Below are positions 43,262 to 55,574 of a stretch of 64,000 nt of DNA, piece by piece (within the stretch, counting starts at the first letter, position 1; each line of letters starts with the position of its first letter). The notes below the pieces were generated by a model, which saw only the letters and a program-made list of their open reading frames with translations, was not told the origin of the DNA and searched no databases. Source of the DNA: Sweltsa coloradensis (Eukaryota > Arthropoda > Insecta > Plecoptera > Chloroperlidae); the NCBI GenBank assembly GCA_024449915.1, contig JAMZAV010000895.1:62001-126000 (forward strand). The letters are read 5' to 3'. The position numbers and the translations under genes are program-made.

Positions 43262-43425
43262 ACGGTGAAGGGATGTCCGAGGACCTAATCCCTTGCATTT
43301 GTATTACAGACAGGAAAACCTTGGGATAAAATTTCAGACAGGATTGCCGGTCACGACGGGATTCGATCGCGGGACCTCCTGAATAAGAGTCAAGCGCCTA
43401 GCGCCCGAGCCAACACTGTCGGTTG
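43262..43425 (-). repeat. SINE family S, copy 5
   Basis: The minus strand has CGACAGTGTTGGCTCGGGCG, GACTCTTATTCAGGAGGTCC, a B-box-like CGCGATCGAATCCCGTCG, and the body with GCAAGGGATTAGGTCCTCGG. Confidence 0.75.
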
Positions 43426-43789
43426 TTACTGTATAGATTGTTTGTATGCTAGTTTACCACCGTTCTAGAAAACCTTTCATTCAGTTGAATAACACTTAAC
43501 ATTCTATACGATGAGAGAAGAAGTAAATACCCTTGATATCAAGCACCCTCTAGCACTGTCTAAATACTTAACAGACTAAAAAATATTTACAAGATCCTTG
43601 ACCAAACCCCTTCCCTCACCCTTCACACATAATCCTCTCAACCTCGGAATTACAGCCCTAACCGTACACTTCACGAATGTTTTCTCTTTTTTTCTGATGA
43701 AATAGCCACCCTGCACAAATCACATTTACACAGTTGCTTTCACCCAACGGACAGAATATCTCCATACAAGATGATGTCTGTAGATTAAT
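43426..43789. other. unassigned stretch
   Basis: Nothing recognised. Confidence 0.4.
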
Positions 43790-43905
43790 TAATATCTCAT
43801 ATTAATGCACTAAAGCTATTCGAGACGTTGAGTGGTGATAGAATGATGACGATGTAGGACGATTGAAAACCCCATGTATAATGCGGGATTTGAACCCACG
43901 TCCTC
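43790..43905 (+). repeat. SINE-like repeat U, copy 2 (partial)
   Basis: ATCTCATATTAATGCACTAA and GCTATTCGAGACGTTGAGTG match 39,755-39,815. It is followed by an inverted B-box-like CGGGATTTGAACCCACG. Confidence 0.5.
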
Positions 43906-43907
43906 GT

Positions 43908-44455
43908 TGATGAGCGTAGCGAGCGAAGCGACGATTCCATTCTACTACACCGGAGAAAAAAATCAGGAATGCTTTTTCTTCTTTTTTCTATTTGTATGTT
44001 TGTGTGTTTGTTATAGTACGATTCTGGCTAAACCAATACTCCAATTGCAAATAAATTTTCTGGAGGCCTTCGAAATCTCTGAACTTAGAACTGCCACGTT
44101 TTTGAGCGCAATCGGAAAATTATTTCTCGTGAAAATCGCAATTCTTTGACTTTTATCACCTACATCCTTTATCCGATTGTAATGATTGTTTCACAATACC
44201 TTAATTGTATGTATTAATATATTCGTGTGAAATTTGAGCCTAATTGAAAAGTTATTTCTCTGAAAATCGCAATTTTACGCTTATATTTAAAAAAAAACTT
44301 CGGATTATAACACCTACATGCTTTATCCGATTGTAATGATTATTTCACAGAACATGACAGAAAATCTGCATAACACATGGCAGCTCAATGCACCAATTAC
44401 GCTCATCCAACAACGCGCCTGAAAAAGCGTTTGCGACGCTTCCTAGTACGTAGCA
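43908..44455 (-). mobile_element. MITE family M2, diverged copy in reverse
   Basis: Starts TGATGAGCGTAGCGAGCGAA (inverted M2 right end), carries GAAATCTCTGAACTTAGAAC and CTGCCACGTTTTTGAG in reverse order, and ends GCTCATCCAACAACGCG and AAAAGCGTTTGCGACGCTTC. Confidence 0.6.
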
Positions 44456-45054
44456 AATAACCTTGTTAGATATTATCATCACCGCATTTTCCTTCATATA
44501 GCATTCTATCAACTTTGTTCTTATTTTTCAAAAAGCTCGACACATAAGTTTGATGTTAACCGAAGAAAAGTACCTAGGTGAATATAATACTTTTAAGAGT
44601 TGAGAACTTCAACTTCTTCTTGCTTAAACTCTAAAACTGTTTTCAAAGAAAGGTGGTACGTATCGCAAGTTAACCGCGAGTTTGTCCAGACCTAATAAAG
44701 AGGTAAAGTGTTGTTCTTAAACTACCAGAGAGTAGACGGAAACTGTTCGTTATTCTGTTCTTAAAGTGTTTATTAAAGTAGGGTAACGGTACAGGTGACA
44801 GCGAGCGGTATTACCGACTATATACACAGGCGAGAAGTAACTAGATGGTACATTCTCACTCATGAAGAAAGTGCATGGCTATGATACGACAGCTGTTGCA
44901 GTAAAGGATAATTTAAGCTTTTTTTAACATCCACCGACAAAATGAGGGAAGTAGAAAATATTGTGTAATTTTTATGTCTTGATACTAAATATAAGTGGAA
45001 AATAACAATTTTATTAAATTATCAATATCTATTTCCTTGGGAAATTCCATTCAA
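44456..45054. other. unassigned AT-rich stretch
   Basis: Nothing recognised. Confidence 0.4.
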
Positions 45055-45698
45055 TTAAAGGCGTATTTACCCGCTAAACTCAAAAAATATATTTTATTCA
45101 TGCTTACTAGTTATAAATTAATATAGTAACAGAAAAATTATTAGGACTTCCATGACCCCCAAAAAATGCCAAACTTTGTAATTTTCTAGCTAGGTACCAT
45201 CATCAAAAATCTCCCATAAGAAATAACACGGAGACGATCTTTATGCTCGTGATCACGGAGGACTTTGATCCCAAAAAATATTGGCCATTATTGACATACA
45301 CGTCTACTTTTTCTGAAAATTCGGTGTATTTTGTTTTTTTAATTTGTGCAAGTGGTTCGGTCAAAGTGTGCTGAATCCCAAGACTGGTGTGATTTCGGAA
45401 TGCATATTTTTGCCTGTTTGAGTGTTTGTGCACAGTTTCAAGGCACGATGTTATAAAGGGCCGTTTTAGATTGGTACGATGCTCTATCTATGTTGAAGAA
45501 AAAATAAGCAGGCTAAAGCCGATTTTAGAAATTCCCCAAAACGCCAGTTTTCGAAAATTTCAGGATTTAAAAACGAAAAAAAAAAATCGTATAAAAAACT
45601 TCAATTACAAGATATAATTCATTAAACGGTAATTTTATTGTAGTATTATGCAAAAGATTATGTGGTAACAAATTTTTTTGTGGGTAATAGCCCCTTAA
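45055..45698. mobile_element. MITE family M4 (TTAA-flanked), copy 2
   Basis: TTAA at both ends; left TTAAAGGCGTATTTACCCGC and right GGTAATAGCCCCTTAA. Interior matches 25,261-25,911 at a diverged but clear level. Confidence 0.65.
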
Positions 45699-48500
45699 AA
45701 TATATTTATTGCACCGATTAATATCTACCAGCACGTAACAATATTTCGTTTAAGCTTTACTTAATCAGCCTGCACACCGTACGATTGTATTCTGACTCAG
45801 ACTCTCTCAATGCTATGAATTATGCGTCAGAACAGTTGAGATTGTGAAACGAAATACCAGCGGCCATTCTGCTTGTCGCCAGACTCAATGCAAACTTAAT
45901 TACCTTTCATTTTTTATTTCATTAGGAGATCAAACGCAGGCGAGTAATTAACTTTGCTGTGTTGCATGAGTACCTGGAGTGGACGCTAGCACCTGGCAAC
46001 ACTGTGCTGTAGCTTGTAGATTCCAGCGACATCTTGACTGTGACAACTCAGTGAAAATAAGTAGCTACTACTGCATCAATGGATCGACAAGTTTTCGTTA
46101 CAGTAAACAGAGCTTTATTTTAACGATTCGTGGCACGTGGCGGCACTTTCCTAGTAAACGGTTTATAACACCGGTATAATATTTCACACCATGTTAATAT
46201 AGAATCAATCTCTGAGATCCAGTACGCGTATTCCTGAATTATTTAATTGATTTTGAGTAAAAAATCGTAAAATCTCAGTTATTTACTCAATTTTGATGAA
46301 CTTCGTGAATTTATTCTAGGTGTATAGATTTTTTAACGCAAATTTGCATTCTGGATATCAACGTTTAAATCAATGTGAACACCCATGTTGATTTGGTTAA
46401 TCGTAAGATAAACGGTTTGATGGAAATTTTCTGAATTGAAATCCATGTTTTGGGTTTCCCATTTTTTTACATTTTGGACTTAAGTCTCGCAATTGAGCTT
46501 TATTGCTTATTTTTTGTAACCAAGTATGGATATGAATATAAAGTACTTTATAAACATTAATGCAAAATTTGAATGATATTACCAACCGTTCAGCAGAAAT
46601 CACTAGCACCTGAGAGCGCGCATTTGAATTGGGCCATTGCTCAGCTCAGTTTTAACTTGAATTCGATTTGAACGAAATCGCCCTGGATTGTGTAAATATA
46701 TAATAATATAAGTAGTGTTGATGATTCGAACTGCCCCCCCCCCATGGTTACCCGGTCCCCTCCAAATAACATGTATGTATCTTGTGTTAGTATTTCGCAA
46801 AACGCACACTACCAAACTTCCGTGGAAATTAGAGCCTGCAACTTCGTTTAAACTGCACGTGGTGTAAGTTGTGATTGAATTATCTTCAACGTTCTTCGAG
46901 TGTCTGTGGCTTAGCTCATATGAGTTTGGAAGAAAAGTGCAAAGAAACAGAAATGTAACTATGTTCTTTTTTAAAAAATGTACCCCAATTTTAAATAATT
47001 TAGTTTTCATTATTCTAGGTTTGTTTCATATTATTGAGACAGTTCTCCATAAACGTTCTTGTTTGTTAAGAGTCTGCAATAGCTTGAGAGTCGAAAACGT
47101 ACATATTCTGGAGCGAAAATGTTGGAAAGTATTGGATCAAACGGAATCGGGTTTTTTCCTATCATTAGATCAAGACTTCAAAACTACACACTTATACAAG
47201 AACATTCTAAAGTTGGTTTAATATTAGCGCTAATTAGGTTTTGCAAAGTATCGAAATCTCAAAATTGTCCTAGGCCAATCGATTTTCTGGAGCTAGTAGT
47301 ACCGTGAATAATGAACAGATTGTCATCGGGTTTGATTTTTTTCCCGAGAGAAGAAATATACTGGGACACCTAAACAATCACCAGCCCATATTTCGCGGTC
47401 AGTTTTTTAGTATCTTTAAGCCAAAGTGCTCCTTGCCAAACCATCAAAACAGAGACGCAATGATTTATTTAAATAACGCAATAACAGAGGACCTGTTCTA
47501 CATTGAAGTTCATAGATGTATCTATGTCCCAAAAGTCAAAATATTTGTATTTCTTACCCGCGTACCCTGAAAACCATAGGCTAAATAAAGCAAATTTTCA
47601 CTGAAACTGTGGATGTGTTGTTGCGTAAAGTGGGCGCCCTCTACCGAGCAGGGGGTTCGCCACGCCCGTAGCTCTCATATCGGTGCGCTACGTTTTATTA
47701 GGAGGGGCGAGTAATATGATTGGTGGAACTGAATATCCAGGCTTATCTGATGTTTTGCTATGCTTCTGTCGGTGCGCCATTACAATTTATATGTTGATTA
47801 GATCATTCCTAGGGATAGAGATTTTTGTAAATATTGCATGTAATATACGTGGAGATGTGTTTGAAACCCGTTCATTGTTTACCTGACTAAACCCCGTACT
47901 AAAAATAGTTACTTGTTGTAATAAGTGATTCACACATCTAAATCTCTGAACTCAGAATCTCCATGCGTTAGCCTACTTATTATTTTATGTCTGTAAAAAC
48001 CTCAATTCCTATTGAATATAATCGAACCAAAATATTTCTTCATTGCGTTCCTTGAAAGTTTTTTTATGTGATTATACACGGTAAGATTATTCTAGATAGG
48101 AGAAAACCACTATATATCGACAAAATATCAGTGGCCCTGCGATAGTCTGGCATAGACACACTATTTTATGAAAGCCCGTGGAGAAACAAATGCTGTGCAA
48201 TGTGATACAACTTTATCAGTTTCCTCTGGGGCATGTGGAATCTTTAGATTTGGTGGAAGTTCGGGTAAGGGTCCAACCTTTAATGTCGATAACCCTACAA
48301 GAGCTAACTCAAACTAAACATTTTGTCTAAGTGAAGTGATACAGCGAAGATGAAAGTTGGTGTCCGCAATGAAGATGGAAGGGAAAAGTGAGGAAAAAAG
48401 AAAGTCACCGAGATATTAAGTGAATTAGCCAAAGCGAAGGTAAACCCGACACCGGTAAGATAAAAATTTATATATTTTATGGTTAATCAGCCCAGAAATG
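45699..48500. other. long unassigned stretch
   Basis: About 2.8 kb of mostly AT-rich DNA. Open frames at 46,603-47,010 (minus) and 47,119-47,570 (plus) have no recognisable domains and no splice signals I would trust. A C run lies at about 46,734-46,743. No repeat of another part of the window was noticed. Confidence 0.4.
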
Positions 48501-48505
48501 AAAAA

Positions 48506-48575
48506 AATCATATCCGGGTATCGAACCCCAGTCTCCCGATTGCCGATCGGTGCTATACCGCTAAGCTCCCACACG
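48506..48575 (-). repeat. tRNA-like sequence
   Basis: The minus strand reads GAGCTTAGCGGTATAGCACC (D-arm/A box), an anticodon-arm-like CCGATCGGCAATCGG, and GGGGTTCGATACCCGG (T-arm/B box). The acceptor ends do not pair well, so a pseudogene or SINE head is likelier than a working tRNA. Confidence 0.5.
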
Positions 48576-49252
48576 ACTTACTTCATAACATCTGGTTTGT
48601 TGGTGCATTGTATTGATCTGAATGGGACCGGGGTTCGTTTACCCGCTGAGATGGTTTTTTTAAATTTCTGGGTTGATTTCCATAAAATCAGTTATACCGA
48701 CGAAAGAGTTTCCCGATTTTAATAACGAATTGAGAAATTAATTGTTTGTCATTCCATTCTTTTATGAGAAGAACATATTGCCCATATGCAGTGTCAGCGC
48801 ATGCATACTTATTTTAGATATCTAGACTTCCCGAAAATCAAGGACAGTATAATACCACTTTTTATAAAAAATCAAATATTCGTAGGCTATACAAATAATT
48901 GACTTTAGTCACTACCCCGTGCACATTGTAGACAAATGTCTACATAAGCTGTGTTGCTCATAAGAGTTTTATTGCTCCCGGGCCGTCTACTCATGTTAAT
49001 AAAATTCCAAGGGAACCATGGAATATACAAATCGTGGACCTGTCAGTTTTTTCTGTAGTAACAAAAAGATTGCATAATGTTTTATTGAATTTTTTATGAC
49101 ATTTAACTCTAAATGAACAAACGACCACTCCCATTTTTATGAATTAATCTTCTATCAGCTACTAGTCTTTTAGAGCTATCACATAAATTTTTTTCTTAAA
49201 AAAAACAAGGGCATTTTTCGATTTTGTTGTGTTTTTCGTCTGTTGCGAGCAG
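48576..49252. other. unassigned AT-rich stretch
   Basis: Nothing recognised. Confidence 0.4.
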
Positions 49253-49414
49253 TGGCGTAAACATGGGGGGGGGGGGGTGGGGGGGGGAGGAGAGAGGGGC
49301 AACCGCCAAAAGCCCCTTTAAATTGGTTTGGGGGCCAGGGGGCACAACCGCACAATTGTTTTCTTTAATGAGGTATTTATTTTAGGGAAAATTTCGATCT
49401 AAGAAATTAAAAAA

Positions 49415-49490
49415 TCCATCCAAGCGGGGTATCGAACCCCTTTCTTCCGACTGCAGGTCGAGTGCTTACCCCTATAAGCTATATTATTAT
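49415..49490 (-). repeat. tRNA-like sequence
   Basis: The minus strand has GCTTATAGGGGTAAGCACTC, CGACCTGCAGTCGG (5-bp stem) and GGGGTTCGATACCCCG. The T-arm stem is good; acceptor pairing was not established. Confidence 0.5.
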
Positions 49491-49611
49491 CGTTATTATT
49501 CTATATTATGCTAATATTATTTAATTTTATTATTATTTATTAATATTTTATAAAAATAATATTTATATGTAATATTAATATTAATATTTAAATTTAATAA
49601 AACTATTTATG

Positions 49612-49675
49612 TTGGTTAGAGCCCAAGGGCCCGGTTAGTTATGGTCCGGGGTTCGATCCCCGCGGTGTAGTCATT
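49612..49675 (+). repeat. tRNA-like sequence
   Basis: TTGGTTAGAGCCCAAGGGCC and CGGGGTTCGATCCCCGCGG give A-box- and B-box-like motifs with a strong T-arm. The anticodon arm is not convincing. Confidence 0.45.
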
Positions 49676-50204
49676 TTTTTAAAATTTATGTCTTAAGTAT
49701 AATATATATATAATATATATATATTATTATGTTATATGACATAATTTTCTTAACTCGTAATTTTTTAATTTAAGATTAGTGTAAAGAAGACTCGTTTAAA
49801 TACTCCTGTATAACAAATAAACAAATAATATAAAAAAATATTGGGCCATTTGCTAAGGTTCCATCCCTCCGGGACACCACCCCCCCCCCCCCTCCATTCT
49901 GCACGATCTTGCAGTGGGGATCTAGGACATAACATGGGGGCGTCGATTTGCGTGTGCATGTACAGTCGGGGAAAGGGACTAAGCGCGGACGCACGGGGGT
50001 ATGGGGGCGGAGCCCCCATTAATTGCGCCACAGGCGAAAATTTTGAAAATCAGGTTTTTAGAGTGCATTTGGTGCGTTTTAAAAAAAAAAAGTGGGGGCG
50101 GAATGTAATACGGAAACAATGTATTTTGTGTGCCACCAATTTGTTTTGTCGTCAAGTCGAGCTTACAATTTACAGCATTGGCCTAGATTGCAACATTATT
50201 ATAG

Positions 50205-50280
50205 ACGTTTGATCTTATTTTCAATTCATCATTTTATTCATTTATTAAACGTCTATCCTATTTAGTTAAAAAACGATTCA
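50205..50280 (-). mobile_element. non-LTR 3' terminal fragment
   Basis: The minus strand reads AAATAGGATAGACGTTTAAT then AAATGAATAAAATGATG, matching the tail at 40,795-40,843. Confidence 0.55.
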
Positions 50281-50549
50281 CATAGAAGGAAAAACTTAAT
50301 AAATCGAAGTACACTGATGCAGACACATTTCAGAGGCGAACTGATTATTTCTGACAACATAAAGGAAAGTTGATTTTTATTGGAAGTTTTAAAAAATAGC
50401 GCCGCAGGCGAAAATTTTGAAAATCAGGTTTTTTAGAGTGCATTTGGTGCGTGCACAATAAAATAATAAAATATTTTATTTTTTATTTTTAAAGAACCCA
50501 TGGGGGGGGGCGATCGCCCCACCCACCCCTGTATCCGCCACGCGATCTT

Positions 50550-50735
50550 GTACTTTACACTGGAAAGAGCGTAAACCCTTATATTATTTTTGGATGAAAA
50601 CCATGACTATATTTCCCCGTACCCTTTCACTAGTCGTGCTGAATTTATCTTTGAGGTTACAAAAAATGTTCGTCCCCGGCTTCCCCCAAAAAACAAGGGC
50701 GTGTACGCCACTTGCTGCAAGATAGTTTGCTCTCT
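50550..50735. repeat. repeat shared with 11,440-11,610
   Basis: GGAAAGAGCGTAAACCCTTA, TTATTTTTGGATGA, CCCTTTCACTAGTCG and GGGCGTGTACGCCAC occur in the same order at 11.45 kb. The 125-codon open frame covering it is not a credible gene. Confidence 0.55.
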
Positions 50736-51285
50736 AGTAGACAATTGTCTTCTCCGTCTGTTGATAGGCCTACTAATCATGGACATTTCTAAAAGTAGAT
50801 CTTCCAATTTGTTTTGTGCAATGAAAATGTCTCTACGCACACTTGCACCAGTATCGTCCAACTCGGCAAAAATTACAAGTGCGCGAACTAGGAGGCTTAA
50901 AATGATTTCACTTTTTAGTTACTGCGAGAGAAACAAAGTATATTTAGTAAATTGTTACATGAGCTAGAGCAAGTGATGTTTGTTGCATTACTAGGCATCT
51001 CAAAAAGATTATAATATTCAACGAGATCAGATCCTAGCCAATCAAACTAATCGAAAAAATAGTAACAAACTTTGTAATCTATTTTGATCGATAAAAGTAA
51101 GTTTTTTTTAACGGTCCTATGACGGGTTTTGTTCGACAAGTGTATTTTTTGTGGACATATCGCTACTATGAGCGATAATGGATTAATGGGCTTTGATCTT
51201 TCCATATGAAAGAAAACCCGAAAAATCATGGTAATTAACTTTTCTCGACTCGATCCCGTACATATACTGAATTAAAAAATGAGTT

Positions 51286-51480
51286 ATGGACATTTTTAGC
51301 TGTCTTCTGGTCCTTCTGAAATTTTTCAGAAATTTAATTACTATTGTTTATGGTCATCATGATCATCATCATTATCCATCGCCGCTTCCTTACTATGGCA
51401 GAAAAAAAGCAAGTTTAATGCTATTGACAAAATGCGTGCAAGTTGTAGTCATAGGTATGTATATTGTATACGTATTTTGA
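51286..51480 (+). CDS. small ORF with signal-like N-terminus and GRKK motif, uncertain
   Basis: A 64-codon frame begins MDIFSCLLVLLKFFRNLITI, hydrophobic like a signal peptide. It is followed by GHHDHHHYPSP and LPYYGRKK, where Gly before a basic cluster is the pattern of an amidated peptide release site. AAATTTTTCAG (to 51,329) and GTATGT (51,455) could instead be splice sites bounding a 125-bp exon in the same frame. No family was recognised and a frame this short can arise by chance. Confidence 0.2.
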   Translation: MDIFSCLLVLLKFFRNLITIVYGHHDHHHYPSPLPYYGRKKASLMLLTKCVQVVVIGMYIVYVF

Positions 51481-51629
51481 ATTTTTGTTTCTTTAGGATG
51501 CACTCAGGTAAATTTACGAGTATTTGCGAGAGAATCTTGAGGGCCATGTATGCATTCGTATTGTTTTCTGAAAAAACATTTCGAGCCAGGATTGCCAGTG
51601 GGAGGATCGAACAGGACCTTTTTTAATCA

Positions 51630-53260
51630 TTACCTTTGAGGTACCTCTGTTGGAAGTCGGAGAACATACCTTTGCCATAAAACGGTAGTTTTAACAGACG
51701 TGAAATAACACGTCTATATTGGTGAATTATAAACGAATCTATACTATTTGTTTATATTTTTTTTAATAAAGTATCAAATCATCTTTCAGGTATCTACAAA
51801 ATAATGTGAAATCGACTGAAATTAATATATTATTCAGTTCCGAATTCAAAGACTAATTTATGTTGGGCCTAAGTAAAACTACCGCTGGGCTGCAGTGTCT
51901 CTATGTCTGCAGTGTCAACGATAGTTTTTATCACTATTTTAAAACCGTTTCTTAAAGACAAAATATGATGAAAAGATATATTATTATTTGCCTACCGAAA
52001 TTTGTTTAAATTGATTTTCTTGAAATAAAATAAAATAAGGTTTTGTTTTCATTATGTCTAAAAAAGCACATATTCTCACTAAAATTATAGGGAAGTTGCA
52101 CATTTCTCGAAAAGGCAAGTCCCCTTAATCGCCTTCCAAGTTTTAACATCGAACATTTAGTTGTGAAATGGCCCAAAAATAATCCATTGGTTTTAGGTGT
52201 GTGATAGGCCAAAATGTGAAGAGTTTTTTTTTTTTTTTTACAGAGGTAAACTCATTTATAAACAATGTAGGTTCCCCAGAATATTGATTTCAAAGGAGTA
52301 TTCTCCATAAAAAGCGCTTGCTTTGCAAAACAAACTCAAATATGTGTATCTTCATAGAAGTGACACAATTTTATTTGATGAAAAAATTAAAGGAGGGTGG
52401 TGATTTAAAATTAACTCGTCTGACTTTTTCGTATACTAAAGACAATATCGGGTTATTTGTGTGTCTCAAATGTGTGCATTGTTGATTAGCGAGATTAATA
52501 ATAAGAACTACTTTTAAAGTAAAATTCTAGTTCTAATGCCAATGAAAACTTTGAATCAAAATCGTATGGCAAAAGGTATAATTAACTACGCGGCATTAAA
52601 AACTGTTGACAAAACCCGGTAATAATGTCTGATGTTTTTTTGGGTTTTTGTTGTCCCATGCTTTTGCTACAGAATAAAAATAAAAAACTACTATTATTGA
52701 ATCAAAATCGAAGCGTGAAGACATCAATGACAATTACACCACAAAAACTTACATAGTAAAATTTTTACTATTTTTCACTAATCAACTACATTGAACTTAG
52801 GTAAAATTATTGTAGAGACAAAAAGAAACCAATCGCGGAAAACGTCAACCAATAATACAAAATAAGAACTAACCATTGTTCATTTGAAAGTCACGATGTG
52901 CATGGTCCCATGTTATTCATAAAAATCATATTTGGGATATTTTTGAAGTCGCAAAAACGATAACTAGACATTGGCCGTGCGTTGAGTCGGGGGGATATCG
53001 TTATCTTTTAGCCGCGGGGTGGAGCTAAGAACCAGTTGTCTCTTTATCTCTGTCTAAACATGTCCCCCTTCGTTTGTTTTTGGCCGGCCTCCGATACCTC
53101 GTTTTTTCCCCAAATCCCCTCTGAGATTGCCGCGTCACCTAGCTATTGCGTACTCTTAAGGTATTATATCAACCTCTGGCCGATCATTTTAAAGTCGAAT
53201 AAACTTGGCTGAAAAGTTTCCTGAGTGAAACCGGGCTTTACTAATAACAAAACGAAAAAT
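51630..53260. other. long unassigned AT-rich stretch
   Basis: Nothing recognised; no long open frames. Confidence 0.45.
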
Positions 53261-53263
53261 TGT

Positions 53264-53440
53264 AAATTTTTTTGGGCGGGACATAACATCACTATCGGTC
53301 AATTTGTCGTTTTTTGGCAATAGTGTAGCCTTCTGTCTCAACATATCTCATCTGCATTGGATGTGCAGGCTACACTATTTTCAAAAAAAATACATACAGT
53401 GGCCGATAGTGAGGTTATGTCCGGCCAAATTTTTTTTTTA
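53264..53440. repeat. imperfect palindrome, ~177 bp
   Basis: GGGCGGGACATAACATCACT pairs with AGTGAGGTTATGTCCGGCC, and inner AATAGTGTAGCC pairs with GGCTACACTATT. AAATTTTTTT and its complement continue at the outer edge. Probably a foldback MITE. Confidence 0.7.
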
Positions 53441-53574
53441 TGTTTTATTAAAGGTACTCTTATCATTTAGCCAACTTTCATGACTTTTAAGGTTTTGACC
53501 CTAGGGTGATTACAATAGCTTTAAACAGCTGGTTGTGTTGGACGTTTAGTGTCACGATGAGGAAAAGAGAATGC

Positions 53575-53655
53575 ACACCCGGCGTCAGAAGTAAATCAAG
53601 GGCGGGGTATTGTAGACACAACGATACCCCTTGATTTACTTCTGACGCCGGGTGT
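53575..53655. repeat. strong 81-bp hairpin
   Basis: ACACCCGGCGTCAGAAGTAA onward (53,575-53,610) is the reverse complement of 53,624-53,655 with only a small bulge. The loop is about 13 bases (TGTAGACACAACG). Confidence 0.85.
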
Positions 53656-53659
53656 ACAA

Positions 53660-55572
53660 GGTTATCTGGTTTCATTGCTCTTCTCCAGACTGTTAATAAT
53701 AACGAATAGTGACCAGTTTGTTAAATAATAATAATTCAGCACAATGCAACATGACAATCATTAGGTAGGTGTAAGTTCGCATGAAGAAAAGTTATATCCA
53801 AACCCGTGGAATATTTTAAATTCTCCTAGGTAACGAAATAAATATTTTACAAGTTATGGCAATGATTTCCTTCCATGAATTATGTTTCTGTAAAATTGTA
53901 ATGCGTCAGCTTTAACATTATTTTATACTGAATGGAATAAATACAATCAGTATATACACTCCAAAAGATATACCGAAAGTTATCATGTGTAATGCAAAAC
54001 GTATAATTGAATGACATTATGATGCATATAACGACTTTCGTATGCTTAAATACATCCAATTACTTTGAAGTAAGTCCTTAAATAAGCCCAAGTTCAAACT
54101 CCAAACTCCATTTCAAAAACGGAAAATCAGAAAGCACTCAATTTAACGATAATATATTGACTAGTTCAAAGGATTATTTAAATGTCGGAGACATTTCCGT
54201 GTTTTAGAGAACTAGGTGAATGTTATTTAAATATTTGCATAACTATTATGGTAATTAACATCGCTGAAACTTTCTTGGTAATGGTAAATTTAATGGAAAT
54301 AGTTTCCCGCTAAGAATTATATACACCAAATTTGTCGAGTAACTCAAACATAACTGCAAAAAATTGCTCACCACTCACCAGCGATAATTTTAAGAAGAAA
54401 TTGAATAAATTTTCATTTAACCTTTTACTATATTGGGTTTATGGTAAAGTGATAAAGCAGACTTGTTTGATGTAGGACCTGGCTATTATATAATCAGTTA
54501 TCTTGCTATTTCCTATCTCATTTACCAACCTATAATCGTATCTTCTTCGTTCCATTATGTATGAACAGGGAAGCTGTGTTGGTTTTCAATATATTTGGGG
54601 TTAAGTGTTAAGAATCGATTGATCACCATGATGAAAACAACTTTAACAAGTTCAAAGAGGAAACAGTTTAATTTTAAAATTGAAACTGCTTATTTTCTCG
54701 AACTTGATGACATTTGCTCTTGAACGCGCTTTCATTTCCAATCGACTGCGATTATCCCTGTCCACTACACGACGAAAGTAAAGTTTCATAATCGAAACCT
54801 TAAATTTTTACTTTATGAGATAAAAACTTTTTTGTATGTGCATGAAACATGATTGCATTGAAAATTTCAACGGCTTAATGATGTTTTATGTTCACAAGTC
54901 ATTTGGAATCACTAAAACAAACTAAATGTGTGTACGTCCCGGATTAATACCATCACATGATTGCGGTGGATAATCTAAAAACCCCTGTCAAGTTTTCGAT
55001 CATTAGATCGTAGACTAAGTGAGGATAAAGTACACGTTGACGTTATAACCCGTTGTTTTTAAAAAAAATCTCAAGAAATAGATCTTAATGTTATACTAAT
55101 AATCTTGAAAATGGTAAAAATATAATATTTCACTGTTCCGAAAATGCAATTATAACAAAGAAAATAAAAAATTAATAAATTAACTTAATCCTTCTTTTCT
55201 ATACAGCCCTGGCCGCCTTAACGTCAGAAGCATTGCGAGTCGTGTGAATCTGGTATCTTGTAACAATGAGTTGTGCCATGCAAGTCGAGAGAGGAAAGTT
55301 CTTAAGCAACTCGCAATTCAAGTCGGATTAAAAGATTACTACTAGTTGAACAATAGAGCTTCATGGAGCAGTGGGAAGATTTCCACCCAGGTCTCAATAA
55401 GAAGAAACAATCCAAAGTGTTCGACAACAAGATCCGAACAGGTAATCCCTGTTGGTCTTAGGCTCATCGCAGACAGCCAGACTAGCGTATCCTCTGTGTC
55501 CTTGTTTCCCACATAGCACGTAAAACATAGAAAATTCACGATCACAGTCTGCACAGAACCGTACAACATTTA
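53660..55572. other. long unassigned stretch
   Basis: AT-rich to about 55,190. 55,200-55,570 is less AT-rich and has a 75-codon minus-strand open frame (CYVGNKDTEDTLVWLSAMS) without recognisable family or splice support. Confidence 0.4.
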
Positions 55573-55574
55573 GA

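Larger units (their letters stand above)
49253..50541. mobile_element. element with GTGGCGTA/TCCGCCAC ends, with nested repeats
   Basis: Begins AGCAGTGGCGTAAACATGGG and ends CCCCTGTATCCGCCACGCG; both ends are flanked by G or C runs and are inverted. GCCGCAGGCGAAAATTTTGA at 50,400 repeats GCGCCACAGGCGAAAATTTT at 50,023, each followed by AATCAGGTTTTT. Two tRNA-like heads and a non-LTR tail lie inside. Probably several hAT-like pieces rather than one clean element. Confidence 0.45.

Noticed and set aside
46603..47010. 135-codon minus-strand frame
   Set aside because: No domain, low-complexity AT-rich codons, contains a C-run; no splice or promoter support.
48506..49675. Functional tRNA genes
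   Set aside because: Three tRNA-like heads have good B boxes but unconvincing acceptor stems; SINE heads or pseudogenes are likelier.
50590..50967. 125-codon plus-strand frame
   Set aside because: Overlaps a repeat shared with 11.45 kb and has no recognisable motif.
55342..55569. 75-codon minus-strand frame in a less AT-rich stretch
   Set aside because: It looked briefly like a membrane-protein exon, but no family and no convincing splice sites could be named.
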